Origin: Simmondsia chinensis | Taxonomy: Eukaryota; Streptophyta; Magnoliopsida; Caryophyllales; Simmondsiaceae | DNA length: 64,000 nt | Reading direction: 5' to 3' | NCBI GenBank assembly: GCA_018398585.1 | Contig: JAGTTD010000022.1 | Span: 1,577,501-1,641,500, forward strand | In this document: positions 42,608 to 54,650 of the stretch, piece by piece | Numbering within the stretch: the stretch's first letter is position 1 | Layout: each line of letters opens with the position of its first letter | Notes under the pieces: generated by a model | The model's input: only the letters and a program-made list of their open reading frames with translations | The model's database searches: none | Told to the model about the DNA's origin: nothing | Made by a program: the position numbers and the translations under genes

Positions 42608-45600
42608 CTAGGAGGAAGCGCTACCAGAACAAGCTGCAGGTGGCTCGGACTGTGTTGGTATCTTCAACTGCAGGCCTCTGCACAGTTTTGAGACTGGCCC
42701 GCATTTACTCAGCTGAAAACCACAACTTTAAGTGAGACAGGCATATAAAATTTGCATTTTACGTTATTGTTGAAAATTTTTGGCAAACAAACAAGACGTT
42801 TCTATTTCATATGCTCCGTAAAGCTAGTGTTATATGCACTATGGTGAAGAATACTTTCCAAACCTAAGATAACGCTGAGCTTGGGAGAAAGATTGGTCAT
42901 TTTAGATAGCTCCTTAATACCGTTGAATCAAAGAAAGACTGTTACATTAATTAGCAGCTGTAACATAGTAGGTTTTGAGCAAGCCATCGCATTGGACGGT
43001 TACTATAGCATGTTAACGTCTACAATACCTGATATAGTGACACTTGCAAATTGCAATTTGACAAAATACTCAGCACTATAGCTGGAAAAGAAGAATGGAG
43101 AAGAAACGAATATTTGAAACAAAGTCCTTGTTTGATTGCTGTACCTAAGGAGCTGTTTCTTGACCAAAATATTGCTGGAAATAAGTTACCTTCTCATAGA
43201 AAGCTTTGATCTCTTCCTCTGTAAGCCCTTCGTCATCCCCAGCATTTTCTTCCCACCCAAGGGAGCGTAAAAATGCAGCCTCTTCCTCATCTGGGTCGAT
43301 GAGAGCATTGTTACTCAGGTCATTCTCCTTGGTATCAGAAAATCTCTGAGTAACATTACAAGCATCACCATTATATTTCATGTCATTGCTGTCTGCAACT
43401 GGTCTCGCCAGAGTACTAGCCAGTTCCTTCGACTCATCCTTTTTCTCCATTGTAGCAGAAGAAAATGCAGCATCAGAATTAGTGCCGGAAGATGTACGGT
43501 CCATATATTTCTTCCTCATAAGGTTAAAAAAATCACTCCGGCTTTGGGCTTGAGCCAAGGCCAATTTCCTGTCCCCAGTGGATCCAACCATCAAACCAGA
43601 GGCAGATGTCTTGAGCTCGCTGGTGGAAGACTTTGAGTTGGTCTGGTTTTTTATTGGGTCAGAAGCAATGGAAGGAGCAATAGCAGACGGGCTAATCACA
43701 GCTCTGCTGCTGGTCTTGGTTGTAGGGCTAGTGACATCCCTAAGAGTTGAAGGGAGACCATTTTCCCGTACAGGTTTAAGGACAAGCATTCCAGCATGGG
43801 ATGTTCTAGAACCATCAGCTCTAGAAATTGTGTTATTAAGCGATTGACTACCAAGCTGCAAAGCTGACTGCTGCTGCAACTGCTGGCCGTTCTTGGAGCC
43901 AACTACTGACTCACCTGATCTGACTGCTGTCTTGGGCTTCACCTTGTTAGATGAATTAAGAGCCTACAAAATTGAAAAAGGCGCTCATTCTTGTGTGGAG
44001 ATAACGAAGACTCTCCAATTTGCATAGACAATAACTGAATACTAAGAATCCTTGCACTGGAAAGATTAAAAAGAACGAGAACAAGCATTGCATGCTCAAA
44101 GGAGAGTTCATTTCCAGAAGGAAATTGCAGGTGAGTGATTGAATTATGTAGTGTACCAACAAAATTCTTCATACAAGTAATAACAGTCATAACCTCTTTT
44201 CTCTCTCACCTTCTAAGTCAGTCACAGCAATCATAAAAAACAGACAATCCAACCAAAATTCATATTACATCAAATGGAAGGTGTCAATTGTCGCATATTA
44301 AAAGCAAAAGGTTCACGTGCATGTGAAATTCAGAGTAAAATTACTTGTCGTGCTATTCTAGTTCCTCTAACCCAACACGATTCTGCAATCATAAATGTAG
44401 TGACTACTGACGAGTTATTAACCCTTTTCAGGATGCCTTGCTTCCAAGATGGCAAGATTTTCAGGTTGGGGGTCCTCGGAAACAGCCTCTCTTCCACTCG
44501 GAAAGGGTAAGGCTGCGTACATCCACCCCCCCAGGACCCTACTTTTGCAGGAGCCCGTGAGTCACTGGGAATGTTGTTGTTATTGTTGTTGTTGTACTGA
44601 CGAGTTAGAATTTTTTCATCAGGTTACAAATCCTTTGATTTTGAAAGACCCAAGAAAATCGTGTTCTCATCATCAAGTATCTAGTACACACCCATCCCCA
44701 AAGAGTAAGAGAGCATCAGATCAAACTAAAAATATTCAGTGATCATACAAGAGAAATGCTGAGTAATAGAAACTTGCAATAAAATGAACACCAAAAGGAG
44801 AAACACTTGGAATATCACGTATGGTCATTATATGAGTGAAACCCTCAAAAAGTTAAAAGGTAATCACAGAAACTCAAGCAGCCTCCCAAGCATGCCAGAA
44901 ATTGCTAAGTAATCCGCTACATAACAAAAAAAAATATCATAGCCTAATCATTATGTCCATGAATCGACACTTCCACAACAAGAGGTTCGCAAAGAGGGGA
45001 TTCCATAAGATAGTTATGACAAGTATTCCCAGGGGTGATCAACATGGTAGCAATGGCAGGTAACCAAGCTACAAGACGACAGGTTAGCATATCCTACTCT
45101 TGTCAAGATGCCAAAACAGTCCAACAAATTCGTTTTTTGTTGACATGCAAAATCAACATTTAATTCTTAGATATCTGAAGACTGATATACAGGGTGCACC
45201 AGGATCCAAGTTTTGCTTCCATGTTTCTAACACACAGACTTGTGTGACCATTCATGCAAAAATCCTTGACTTAGTAGTGCATATCTTGTTAAAGATGTTG
45301 AGTGTGGCGTATATACAACACTGAATAACAAAATGAATCTAAAATTAAAGCACAGCAGTTAGTTTCACAATTAAATTGCCAAACGAGAAAACACTGCATC
45401 ACAATATCTGGAATGCTGCTTGAAGAGTCGAATGTAAACATTTCAATACAAACCCTGCTAAGGAGACATGAAAAGATGTTGCTGATCCACATGGTACAAC
45501 ATAATTTTGACAGACATCAGAAAAGTGCACAGCCAACAGAAAGGAACATTGTTATATAAAAGATTTTGGGAAGGGTACTTAAAAGCATAGCTTGATCAAC

Positions 45601-46784
45601 AGAAGTAACATAAAACATAAAGACGCCGCAAGCATCTCATTAGAAGGGGCAGAGTCAGTTTCTTACGGAGGCTTTAGGCATCGAAGGAGTCATGGGAATC
45701 AATCGCCTGGACTGCAACACAGCCAATTCCTCAAGCCTCTGGCCTGATGGCTGCGGGAAGAATGAAAACCTCGCTTAGCAGGATGCAATGAGAGGGTAGA
45801 AGACAAAAAAGGAAAGAAGAGTGATGGTTAAGCAGCTGTTTCATACCTGAGGAGCAGCAATATGAGGCCTAGCTGGAGCCTGCACCAATGCTTCAGCCAT
45901 ATTCAGGGCAACACTGGTACTTGCATCACAATTCATTGAAGCAGCATCAAAAGCGGGCTGCAGAGCAGGTGAGGATCTTGTGTTATTTACTGCTCCTACA
46001 GGAACCTCAGCAAGAGCTGAAGTCCAACCTTCCACGACAATCATAGCTGAATTTCCAATAGACACGTTCTGCATACTCCCACTCAAGCCCGGAGATGAAA
46101 CTCTACTTACACCGGGGCTGCTAGGTTTCTCCTCCAATCCAAGAGATGGAAAATCCCTTTCAAATGCCGCCTTCTGAATGCCACAACCGCTGGAACCCAC
46201 AGATTGAAAACCATTGCCATTGTCATTATTAATACTTTGCGGCGAAACATCACTCTGCTTTCTTGAAACCATGGACTGAGAATGCATTAATGTGTCCTTC
46301 TCAATCCTACCAACGTTCATGCTTTTCAAGGGATAAGAATATTCAGCATCCCAGTCATCAGAAATGGTCAACCTCTCCCTTACCCTATCACGTTCACTTT
46401 TATTAAAGCTGTTATAAGATCTCGGGTAGTTATTCTTATCATTCTTACCGCTAGAACTTCTTCGAGAAGTGAATGAAGAAGTTCGGTCCAGACAGGAAGA
46501 AAAAGGGCTGCCAGAGTTACCAATGCTCATGGAAGATCCTGTCCTTTTTGGCAGTGCCAAAAGAGGACCATCTGCAAAACAAATACAAGCCAAAGTAAAT
46601 ACCAAGGATTTCTATATGAGATAGTACTAAATCTCGCAGTGAGAAGAAGTGACCGCAGAAGATAAATGTACACCAAAGTTCTCCAGAAGATACCTGTTTG
46701 TGATGATGAAAATTGGTGGTTTGAACAGCCACCCCCAGTGCTTCGCAACCATTCTGGAACTAAACTGGGTTCACTTCTGTCCAT
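42608..46784 (-). CDS. MED1-like conserved plant protein, paralogue A, five exons
   Basis: The exons 46784-46694, 46571-45847, 45750-45667, 43963-43190 and 42712-42608 join in frame to 592 aa with GT..AG introns. The start is MDRSEPSLVPEWLRSTGGG. Residues 31-272 are Ser/Arg-rich and contain LLALPKR, TISDDWDAEY, RIEKDTLMHSQSMVSRKQ, AFERDFPSLGLEEKP, RVSSPGLSGS, EGWTSALAEVP and ALVQAPARPH. Exon 3 is QRLEELAVLQSRRLIPMTPS. Exon 4 has QAQSRSDFFNLMRKK and ends with DPDEEEAAFLRSLGWEENAG then LTEEEIKAFY. Homologues in other plants are annotated MED1-like or hypothetical; no catalytic domain is visible and function is unproven. Low-complexity sequence and acidic C-terminus would suit a nuclear scaffold, which is inference. 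Exon 5 has an 8-residue insertion relative to paralogue B. Intron 3 carries a SINE-tail insertion absent from B. Confidence 0.87.
44418..44594 (+). mobile_element. SINE/RTE tail copy in intron 3 of paralogue A
   Basis: It has a perfect 13-bp duplication TACTGACGAGTTA (44405-44417, 44595-44607). The tail starts at CAGGTTGGGGGTCCTCGG and ends in (TTG)n. The about 40 bases 5' of it (AACCCTTTTCAGGATGCC) have no 5S similarity. Paralogue B has an uninterrupted site at about 56757-56790. Confidence 0.85.
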
Positions 46785-47955
46785 CAGGATAAGTGAACAT
46801 GATCATATATTTCTCGGGCAATTCGCTACGGATGTTGCCCTACTGCTTCACCTCTTCCCACAAAATACTATTGCTCTATACAAATTTGACACCTGTGTGA
46901 GCCCTAGTGAAATACAAATCTTGGTTCTAGGCATGTACCAATTTCAACTCCGCCCTAACCCAGTTTGCCTTCTATATGCACCTTGCTTTCATCACAATCT
47001 CCACCAATTAACCAAGTGTATACTTCTGATGGTAACAACTCAGTTTTTCACCACATATTCCAATCTAAATTCCACTGCGTGCCCACTCTATCTTTAATTT
47101 CCACCAAAACACAATATTTACGCGCGAACTCTCTCAGGCATGCAAAGAACAACAAATTCAATGCCTGTTTCCTTTTTTCCTCAGTCAGTTCAAACAGAGC
47201 TTCTCAGTGTTCCCCGTTATGGTTAATTAACAACCCAAACACGCAAACAAATCACAACCAAGAGCACAAAAACCAATGTCAGCCAAAGAACAACAGGGTC
47301 TCCCACGTTCAATCAGAATGAGAAAACCCATCAAGAATTACACAAGTCAAATAACCCTAGAAGATCAACCCCAATGCATATCTACGCCTCCATGTTTCAT
47401 CAAAGATGGATTTGCACCCTAATTAACGCCAAAGCCAATATTAACCCTACTTCTACCACAAACCCACAATGTATAATTTCCCCCTCTAATGCGTAACCCT
47501 AGAAAAATCAACTGATAAAAGTAATGTATCCAGAATAAACCCTAATACGAAGTAACCAATCAGAGCCTACCACTATCTCAACGAAAACCCTAGAGTACAT
47601 ACAATCAAAATAAGCCGAATCAGTTACTTTATCCGCAAACTAACAATGTAATTGAAAGAGTTATGAGTTTCGAAACCCTAAAAACCGAATCAAAATTGAC
47701 GAATTCACTGTAATCAATTAGAGATTGCAAGCGCTAATCCAAACGATTTGGGCACAGGTGAAAAGAAGAAGAATTGGCGTTGAATCCAAAGCTATTATGC
47801 GATTGAAGGAATTGCAATGGAGAGAGAAAGAGAGAGAAATTGAGAGAAAGTGGAGATCGTTAGGGTTTTATGTGAGAGAAGCGAAGGAAAACAGTAACCG
47901 TATGATGAACAAACTGTTGAATACTTAATTTTTTATTTTTTATCATCTAATTCCT
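46785..47955 (-). promoter_or_regulatory. 5' leader and upstream region of paralogue A
   Basis: About 1 kb separates the ATG from a CT-rich leader at 47819-47850 on the minus strand. The intervening DNA resembles the same region of paralogue B and contains many AACCCTA-like words. An intron in the 5' UTR is likely in both copies, but I could not place its ends. Open frames on the plus strand here have no homology. Confidence 0.45.
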
Positions 47956-48035
47956 TGACGATTTTTTTCGATAATTAGCGATACGGCCACATTATAAAGC
48001 GGCAACTCGTATAGATGAGGGCACAGTCAATCACA
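47956..48035 (-). mobile_element. L1-like LINE 3' end
   Basis: On the minus strand it reads CGCTAATTATCGAAAAAAAT, matching the LINE 3' termini at 15350 and 18285. The 5' limit is not clear. Confidence 0.4.
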
Positions 48036-48309
48036 TAAAAATAGGGATCAAGGAGCAAATATACCAAAGTAAGACAAAATGAAAAAATAGAACAAAAACA
48101 GAATACAAAAACAAATATATAGGAAAGAATTAAACAAACATTACAGGTATTTAACACTACAGCTGAGACAGGCCATGGATAGGAGAAATAACCAACCATA
48201 CCAAAATTAGAGTTGAGATTGACAGGGTAAAATATCTAAAACCCTGTTTCAACCTTGCAAACAACTCAATCATATTCAACTCATCACCGCTATAAGATAT
48301 ACTTATTAA

Positions 48310-48660
48310 AAGAAGGTTATTTACGACAAAAGTTCTTGTACTTTTAATTATGGCAATTTAATCTATTATTATTTATATTGTATTAATTTGGTCTGTAGCG
48401 TGAAATTTATGTTAACTTATTAATGAAATTGGTCTGACTATGCGTTCGGTTAAATTGAGTCAATAAGTGAATTTGCTGTAAATTATTTATATATAACATG
48501 ATTGTATTGTTAAAAATTATTTCGTTAACTCAACTTGAATTTGATCTTAAAACTAATTTGACATAATGTAAATATTAGGGGAACTAAATTGTTATAATTA
48601 AAATTACAAGGATTGCATTGACACAATATACAAAGTATAAGGACATTTGGTATATTTATC
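48310..48660. mobile_element. GTCAATTTAGTCCCT long-TIR family copy
   Basis: It begins GGTTATTTACGACAAAAGTT then CTTGTACTTTTAATTATGGC, and has the mirrored right arm CACAATATACAAAGTATAAG, GACATTTGGTATA. Confidence 0.6.
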
Positions 48661-49963
48661 ATATTACATCAAATTATGATGACACCCCTTTAACCTTATG
48701 TTTGGCAACAAGGTAAAGAGAAATATTCCGATAGACCTTTATCCCCGTTTGGAGAACTTTCCCTTATTTTTTGCTAACGAGGAACTCGATTACCCAGTAA
48801 ACCTCGGCCCATACAGCGACCCATACACTACAAGAGTCATTTAAGTCAGGGATTCTTCAGGGAGAAGTTCAAGAGGAGAATTGAACTTCAAACCTTTTGG
48901 CCTAAAATAAAACTCTATCCCCTCACTTGCCTCCTACTATTAAGGTAAGACCCTGGTAGGCAATAACTTCCCCTTGTTATCGTCAATTATCCTCGTCTTC
49001 TATACACTCTAATTCTGGAATTTGGATGATTTTACTCTTATTTTAACTCGATTTTCTTTGTTCTTACCTCTTTACCTAATTGTCATATCCAGATAAAGTA
49101 GGATAATCTCTTATCTTCTCCCTCTTTACCTTTTTTTTACCATTTTCCTCTTTACCTTTCTATACTCAGTTGTTAAACAATGTATTAAATTTTCTCATCG
49201 TGCACAACTCCCTAGGTTTTTAATTAAACGCTATGTCACTTAAATTTCGCAATTAAACACAGCTTGTCTCATGCACTTTTAATTTCATAAGATAGCTATT
49301 TAACTGTGTTATTTACATAGCTTATTCCCTATACTTTATTATTAAAAACAAATGACCCTTACATTTTTAATTTAGCCTTGTAAATATGATATTAAAAGTA
49401 ATTCACCTCGTGCAAATTTTAAAAAATAAAATTCTAAACTACCTTCGTTAAATCGAAACTTTTCTTTTTATCTAACTTATTAAAGGATAATCCTTAGCTG
49501 TGTTTCTTATTTGGCACATAGTCTTCAAATTTGTCCATTTGAGCACCATTTTTTAAAATGCCCTTGCTCCAATTCGTTTCAGGCCTAAATACATATAAAT
49601 TATGCCATACTACACATGTAGTAGCTGAAAATATCATAGGAATATATTATAAAATATGTAAATTGGGTTTCATATCATAATTTAAGAGATGCTATTTAAA
49701 AAAAAAAAAATAGATAAGAAGGGAATCATATTTGATTAAATCTTAAACTTAATAACTATGTGTGGGCTGATGCGTTAAGTGGAGTTATTCATAGGAAGTT
49801 CTTACTAATAATGTTTCTTTTACTGTTGTAAAAATAAAACAGAATTTAGGTGGCGAATTGTGTGTAATAACATAGATTTAGAAGCTATTTTACGAAATTG
49901 GGAGTGTAGAGGAGGAAGAACTGTGTTTAATTAGTGGTCAAATTTTTTTCTTGGTGGCCAGCT
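48661..49963. other. Intergenic DNA, no gene seen
   Basis: AT-rich. The stretch 48770-48970 is less AT-rich and may be an unassigned repeat (GACCCATACACTACAAGAG). No coding homology was found. Confidence 0.4.
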
Positions 49964-49984
49964 AAAAAGTTCATTACACAAGCC

Positions 49985-50127
49985 AACAACAACAATAACA
50001 ACAGTCTCAGTGCCTCAAGGGGTCCTGCATCAGCAGGGTTTTAGGAGGATGGATGTATACAACCTTCTCCCTTCGGGCTCTGAAAGGAGGCTGTTTCTGG
50101 GAACCCCTAACCCGATGAGCATGGCAA
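49985..50127 (-). mobile_element. SINE/RTE tail copy with 21-bp perfect duplication
   Basis: It is flanked by identical 21-base sequences at 49964-49984 and 50128-50148. On the minus strand it begins TTGCCATGCTCATCGGGTTA, corresponding to the 3' edge of the 5S part of subtype II, so it is a 5' truncation. It ends in TTG repeats. Confidence 0.88.
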
Positions 50128-50281
50128 AAAAAGTTCATTACACAAGCCGTAGCTATAAAATTGGAAGCTTTGGATGTTCTATTGCATCCTATAGGAGAGT
50201 TTAGGAAGTAGTTTTTATTTTATGAGTTCATACGTTGAAATAAAATAGGTTATAATACTATCTATTGTGAGTCATTCTATG

Positions 50282-50380
50282 ATTAGGAGTGTAAATGAGC
50301 CAAGCTGTTGCAAACTGAAGGTTCACTTTGAAATCATTTTGTTTGATTGTAGCTGAACTCAAGGCTCGCCAAGGTTAGAG
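50282..50380 (+). mobile_element. hAT-MITE left end
   Basis: TAGGAGTGTAAATGAGCCAA matches the ends of the MITEs at 923 and 22859. The right end is not found. Confidence 0.4.
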
Positions 50381-50548
50381 ATCACAGGCACGTGCATGGG
50401 TCTTGCCACGAGCTCTGGTGATGCTCATTTCATATAAGTTTCTGTCCCTTGGCTCAGTTTGCCACCAGCCAAGTGGCATGCTCGCTCATTTTTTTGATTA
50501 TGAAATTACGATGGCTGAAAATTTCAGCTTTACATTCGATGGAGGAAC

Positions 50549-50776
50549 ATACCTAGTGCCTCAAGGGCTCCCGCCTATGCAGGGTCTGGGGGGGCGGATG
50601 TACGCAGTCTTCCCCCTTCAGGATGTTAACCTGAAGAGAGGCTGTTTCCCAGTGCCCTAACCTGAGGGTGAGGACTTCCCGGGAGGTCACCCATTCTGGT
50701 ACTACTCTCGGCCAAGCACGCTTAACTTCGAAGTTCTAATGGGATCCGGTGACGATGTGTTGGTGCCCTCTTTGGT
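50549..50776 (-). mobile_element. 5S rRNA-headed SINE, subtype I
   Basis: Head, 5S part and tail are complete and close to the subtype I consensus (GAAGTTAAGCGTGCTTGGCC, GGGTGACCTCCCGGGAAGTC). No clean target duplication was found. Confidence 0.82.
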
Positions 50777-50885
50777 TCAGATAGAAAATAAAAAAAAATA
50801 TATGCGTGTACATTTGAGAACTCTAAACACGTATATCTACATTTTTCTCATTTGGGAATTCGTCCATGATTGTCTTATTTCATGT

Positions 50886-51078
50886 TATAAATTACACACG
50901 TGAGCATAGTAGAATCCCTACATTGGAGTTGTGAGAAAAAAAAAATAGATCAATAAATAAGTCTAGTAAGTTACTCCACCTAAGGCCAATTGGTTTTAGA
51001 ATAAAACTCACATGGACTCATATGTGAGTCTTATATCTGCCAACTCCGTAGTCGAGCATAAGGCCACATCAAATTTAA
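50886..51078 (+). mobile_element. LTR-family fragment, nearly complete
   Basis: It starts near TGTTATAAATTACACACGTG, contains CCTACATTGGAGTTGTGAG and AGTTACTCCACCTAAGGCCA, and ends CATCAAATTTAAC. It aligns end to end with the solo LTR at 18317-18523 but lost the final CA. Confidence 0.55.
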
Positions 51079-51116
51079 CTTTTCAATGGCTGGATGGATC
51101 AATCTTTACATATCTA

Positions 51117-51332
51117 TCTCTATATATTATACAGGAGTTAATCTCTCCTCCAAAAGCCTTTAAATGCTTAATCCTACATTTTAAGACGGTCTACATTTTT
51201 GGGAGTTTCTGTCGCCAATTTTATCTGAACACGTGCGTAGAAGCTAAACATGACATTTAAATTTTAAACAATGTGACATGACATTTTGTTAAAATGTAAA
51301 CACATTCTATGTATCGTACCGGATAATACTAG
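51117..51332 (+). mobile_element. Small Helitron-like element
   Basis: An A precedes TCTCTATATATTATACAGGA at 51117. The 3' end has a weak hairpin (TATGTATCGTACCGG), then ATAATACTAG followed by T at 51333. At 216 bases it could only be non-autonomous. Confidence 0.4.
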
Positions 51333-51477
51333 TTACATATTTTATTGCAAAGTTCCCCCCACTCGAAAGTCCTCAATTTCCTAATCCTAACAATCTCATG
51401 AGTCGATTATACAACTTTTATTTCCCTTAAAACTTAATAAATCTCATAAAATTGCCTAACAACATTTGAAAAAAGGG

Positions 51478-51892
51478 GGTTATTTACGCTAAAGATCCAT
51501 ATACTTTGCTTATTATGTCAATTTGGTCCTTGTACTTTTAATTGTGTCAATTTAGTCCCTAAACAATTCAAAATGTGCCAATTTAGCCCTTTGGTCAAAT
51601 TAAAATTATATTAATGACGTAATTTTGAATGGTAAAATTATGTTAGATACAAGTAACTTCTTATAAATTAATCTGTTTACTTAATTTAACTCATTTCGTG
51701 GCCAAACAGTTAAAAATTTTATTAAAAACTTAACATTATTTTTTCTCTGAGGCCCAAATTGACAAATTTTGAATTGTACAGGGATTAAATTGACTCAATT
51801 AAAAGTATAGGGACTAAATTAGCACAATGGACAAAGTACAAGAATCTTTGTAATAAATAACCTTAATTACATTAAGAAGAAGCTAAAATAAT
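51478..51892. mobile_element. GTCAATTTAGTCCCT long-TIR family, best copy
   Basis: Both arms are about 95 bases: GGGTTATTTACGCTAAAGAT through TTTAATTGTGTCAATTTAGT on the left, and AATTAAAAGTATAGGGACTA through CAAAGTACAAGAATCTTTGT on the right, in inverted orientation. At 51961-51990 an isolated CCGAGCATCGCACGGG, Helitron-like but without CTAG, follows. Confidence 0.65.
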
Positions 51893-52139
51893 AATAATTT
51901 GAAACAATAAGAACATATCGATATGAAATCTTAAATTCCTTTTAAGATGTAAACACCCTCCGAGCATCGCACGGGTAAGAATAGCACAGGACTAAAGCTG
52001 AGATTTATCTATTTTTTATTGTTTCTACGAAGCAGGTAAGGAACACGTACTGCGTGAAGAGTTCGTGCTTTTTTGTTAAAGGATTATGAATCAACGGTGA
52101 TATTTAAAAAAAAAAAAAAATGTATATTCTAGTAATATT

Positions 52140-52290
52140 AAGGGTATTGTTATTGGTATGATAAAAATTATTATTATCGAATAATAATGTGACTTACAAA
52201 AAATAAGAGACACAAAATTATTTTGAAAATTTTTGTTCCGGCAATAACAATTTTGATTTTATAATAATATTATTCAACGTTGATTATAAT
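52140..52290. repeat. AT-rich unit related to 19776-20062
   Basis: It has AATTATTATTATCGAATAAT, ATGTGACTTACAAAAAATAA and TTCCGGCAATAACAATTTT. Another unit lies at 53320-53450. Confidence 0.45.
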
Positions 52291-52354
52291 TTATACTTAT
52301 ATGTGTATAATATAGATTTTATTTTTATTCCTTGTAGTGTTTTATAATTATTTA

Positions 52355-52765
52355 GATTTTTTACTAAAAACTACCTAAATTTGAGATATTTCATAAAACC
52401 ACCTATATTTTCTAATTTTTTAAAAAATCAACTAAAATTTTCAAAGTCACATTGTTAACGCCATTAACATCAGTTAGTTTTTGCTTACATGGTATTTAAA
52501 AAAAATTTAAAAATTAATTTTTAAAATGCATACAAATTTTTAATATTTAGAATTATTTTAAATGTAGATTCAATATTCAAAATTATTTTTCTTTTTTTTC
52601 AAAGGCCATGTAAGCAAAAACTAACGGATAATACCAGCGTTAACAAAAAGGTGTGATATTGAAAATTTTTTAAAAGTTTAATTGAATTTTTAGAAAATTA
52701 AAAAATGTAATTAATTTTTTAAAACGTCACCTAAAATCTAGATAATTTTCACTAAAAAATCCTAA
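52355..52765. mobile_element. Foldback MITE, family B
   Basis: Arms: CACATTGTTAACGCCATTAA with CAGTTAGTTTTTGCTTACAT on the left, and GTAAGCAAAAACTAACGG with GGTGTGATATTGAAAA on the right. Confidence 0.6.
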
Positions 52766-53665
52766 TTATTTTAAAGCAAATCAAAGAGTTATATTATTTT
52801 TTAAAAAGTTTCATATTTAAATTAGTAACACTTGCAATATATATATCTTTTTGAAAATTTTGCAATACCTTGAAATATTACAACTTAATTGACCCAAACT
52901 AAGATGAACCGAGCCCCATTGAAACTTCAATTGTGCTTCTCGTTTATTAAATTATTGCTCAATATGATTTGACTCAAAATTCAAAATGAATTGATTACAA
53001 AATAATCAAACTTTACAAAAATTTACTTGACTCGACTTGAAACTCAAGATAGCTCGAATCCCAAATAATTTCAATTATTACCTAATTAACCCAAAACTCA
53101 AAATAATCTAATTGAACTTACATAATTATTAAGAACTACAATTCCAGTCACCGATTTTAATTATATAAACAATAAAATTTTAATTTCATTATAAATTTAA
53201 TTTCTTCAAAACTGTAAATGAAATCATTAATTTAAGGGGGTTTTTTTTTTTTAATCATTACTTAAAGGGTCAGATCAGCACTCAGTTAATGATCGAATAA
53301 AAATTGCAGAAAGTTCACATTAGTAATATTGTTGCTAGGATAAAATTGTGAATGTTAAAGTAAAATCGCAATTTTTAAGGTAATTTTGTAGCTCTCGTTG
53401 TTTATAAGTAACATCATTACTCTAATAATAACAATTTTTACTTGATACTAATAACTCCAAATTTATAAAGGATGCATATCTTGACTCATCGCTAGATCGA
53501 GCAGGCTCATTAAGCTAAGAAAATTTGCCCAAAACCCAGCCCCGCATTTGTAATTGAAAATTTGGGCCAAACCAACCCAAACGAGTCTAAACAAGCCTAA
53601 GTGGTGAAGCCTATAACAGGACCAAACTTGTCCAAGCTCATGTTGAGCCAAGCTAGACCTCGAGT

Positions 53666-54087
53666 TAGGGATGTAAATAAGCTAACCAGCTCGCGATCCC
53701 TAGCATGCAAGCTCGAAAGCTTGGCTCATTTCGAGTCCGAAGCTAAGCTAAGTCGGCTCTTTTAGCTTACTGAACCCTGTCATAATACAATTTATAAGCT
53801 CAAATATGGCCAATAGAGCCTAGTTAGAGCCTAAATAAGAAGAACTCAAGCCTAGATTAAGCTTAAATGATCCTAAATAAAGTAAGCTTAGTTAAAAATT
53901 GCCAAGCTAAGTTCGAGCTCAAACAAGCCGAGCAGAGCCAAGCCCCACCCTATGATAAAGCTGAACTTGAACTTTAAAGTTTCCAAGATCGGTAAGCTTC
54001 AAGTCGAGCCTGCCAAGCCAAATACACACAACACAAGCCTCAAACATGACAAGCTTAGAGTCGGCTCAACTCATATATACATCCCTA
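53666..54087. mobile_element. hAT-type MITE
   Basis: The left end is TAGGGATGTAAATAAGCTAA and the right end in reverse complement is TAGGGATGTATATATGAGTT. The interior has AAGCTCGAAAGCTTGG-like words as in 923-1418. The 8-bp duplication is not preserved. Confidence 0.6.
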
Positions 54088-54650
54088 CATGTGATAAGTC
54101 AAGCCTAGCTTAGATTCAACTCGACTCAGTTCTTTTATGCCTCTAGTTGTAGCACAGGTTATAACACAAATGTTGTCCCTTTCACAGGAAACCCCGCAAT
54201 CCCTTTACCGATGTAAAAAAGAAAAAGACAACCCTCAACACCAGTAGTGAAAAAAAAATTGGCATCCACAGCTCTCATATCTTGCTTTTTGACATAAAAT
54301 TGATCAGGGAAAAAAAAAAAGAAAGAAACAAACATGAACCTCTTCACCTTCCCCCCATTACCAAAACAAAAAATAAGAAACTCGGGATCATCGGAGAAAC
54401 TATTAACTAAATTCAATTTACCCAGTGAATTGCAATTTACCCATTTCTCCCACATATACTAGACAGGCAGGACCGGACAACCAAAAATTATTGCAACATA
54501 TTTGGCAATGAGGGACGAACCCACCTGACGTTCTATCGTACCCAACTGAAACTAAACCAGTTTTCGGTATAAGCGAACAAAAATCTGCTAATGGATATGG
54601 CTTACTTGCCTGATCGAAGATTCAAACTCACGAGTTGAGTGTTCATCTGC
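54088..54650. other. 3' flank of paralogue B
   Basis: The part from about 54280 to 54640 still resembles the 3' flank of paralogue A at 42260-42600 (CCTCTTCAC, AAACTCGGGATCA, TTGCCAATA-like words). The duplication therefore extends beyond the coding sequence. Contains no gene. Confidence 0.5.

Noticed and set aside
46666..47321. Plus-strand frames of 118-143 aa opposite the leader of paralogue A
   Set aside because: They run antisense to a first exon and its upstream region, are not conserved in paralogue B, and show no domain.
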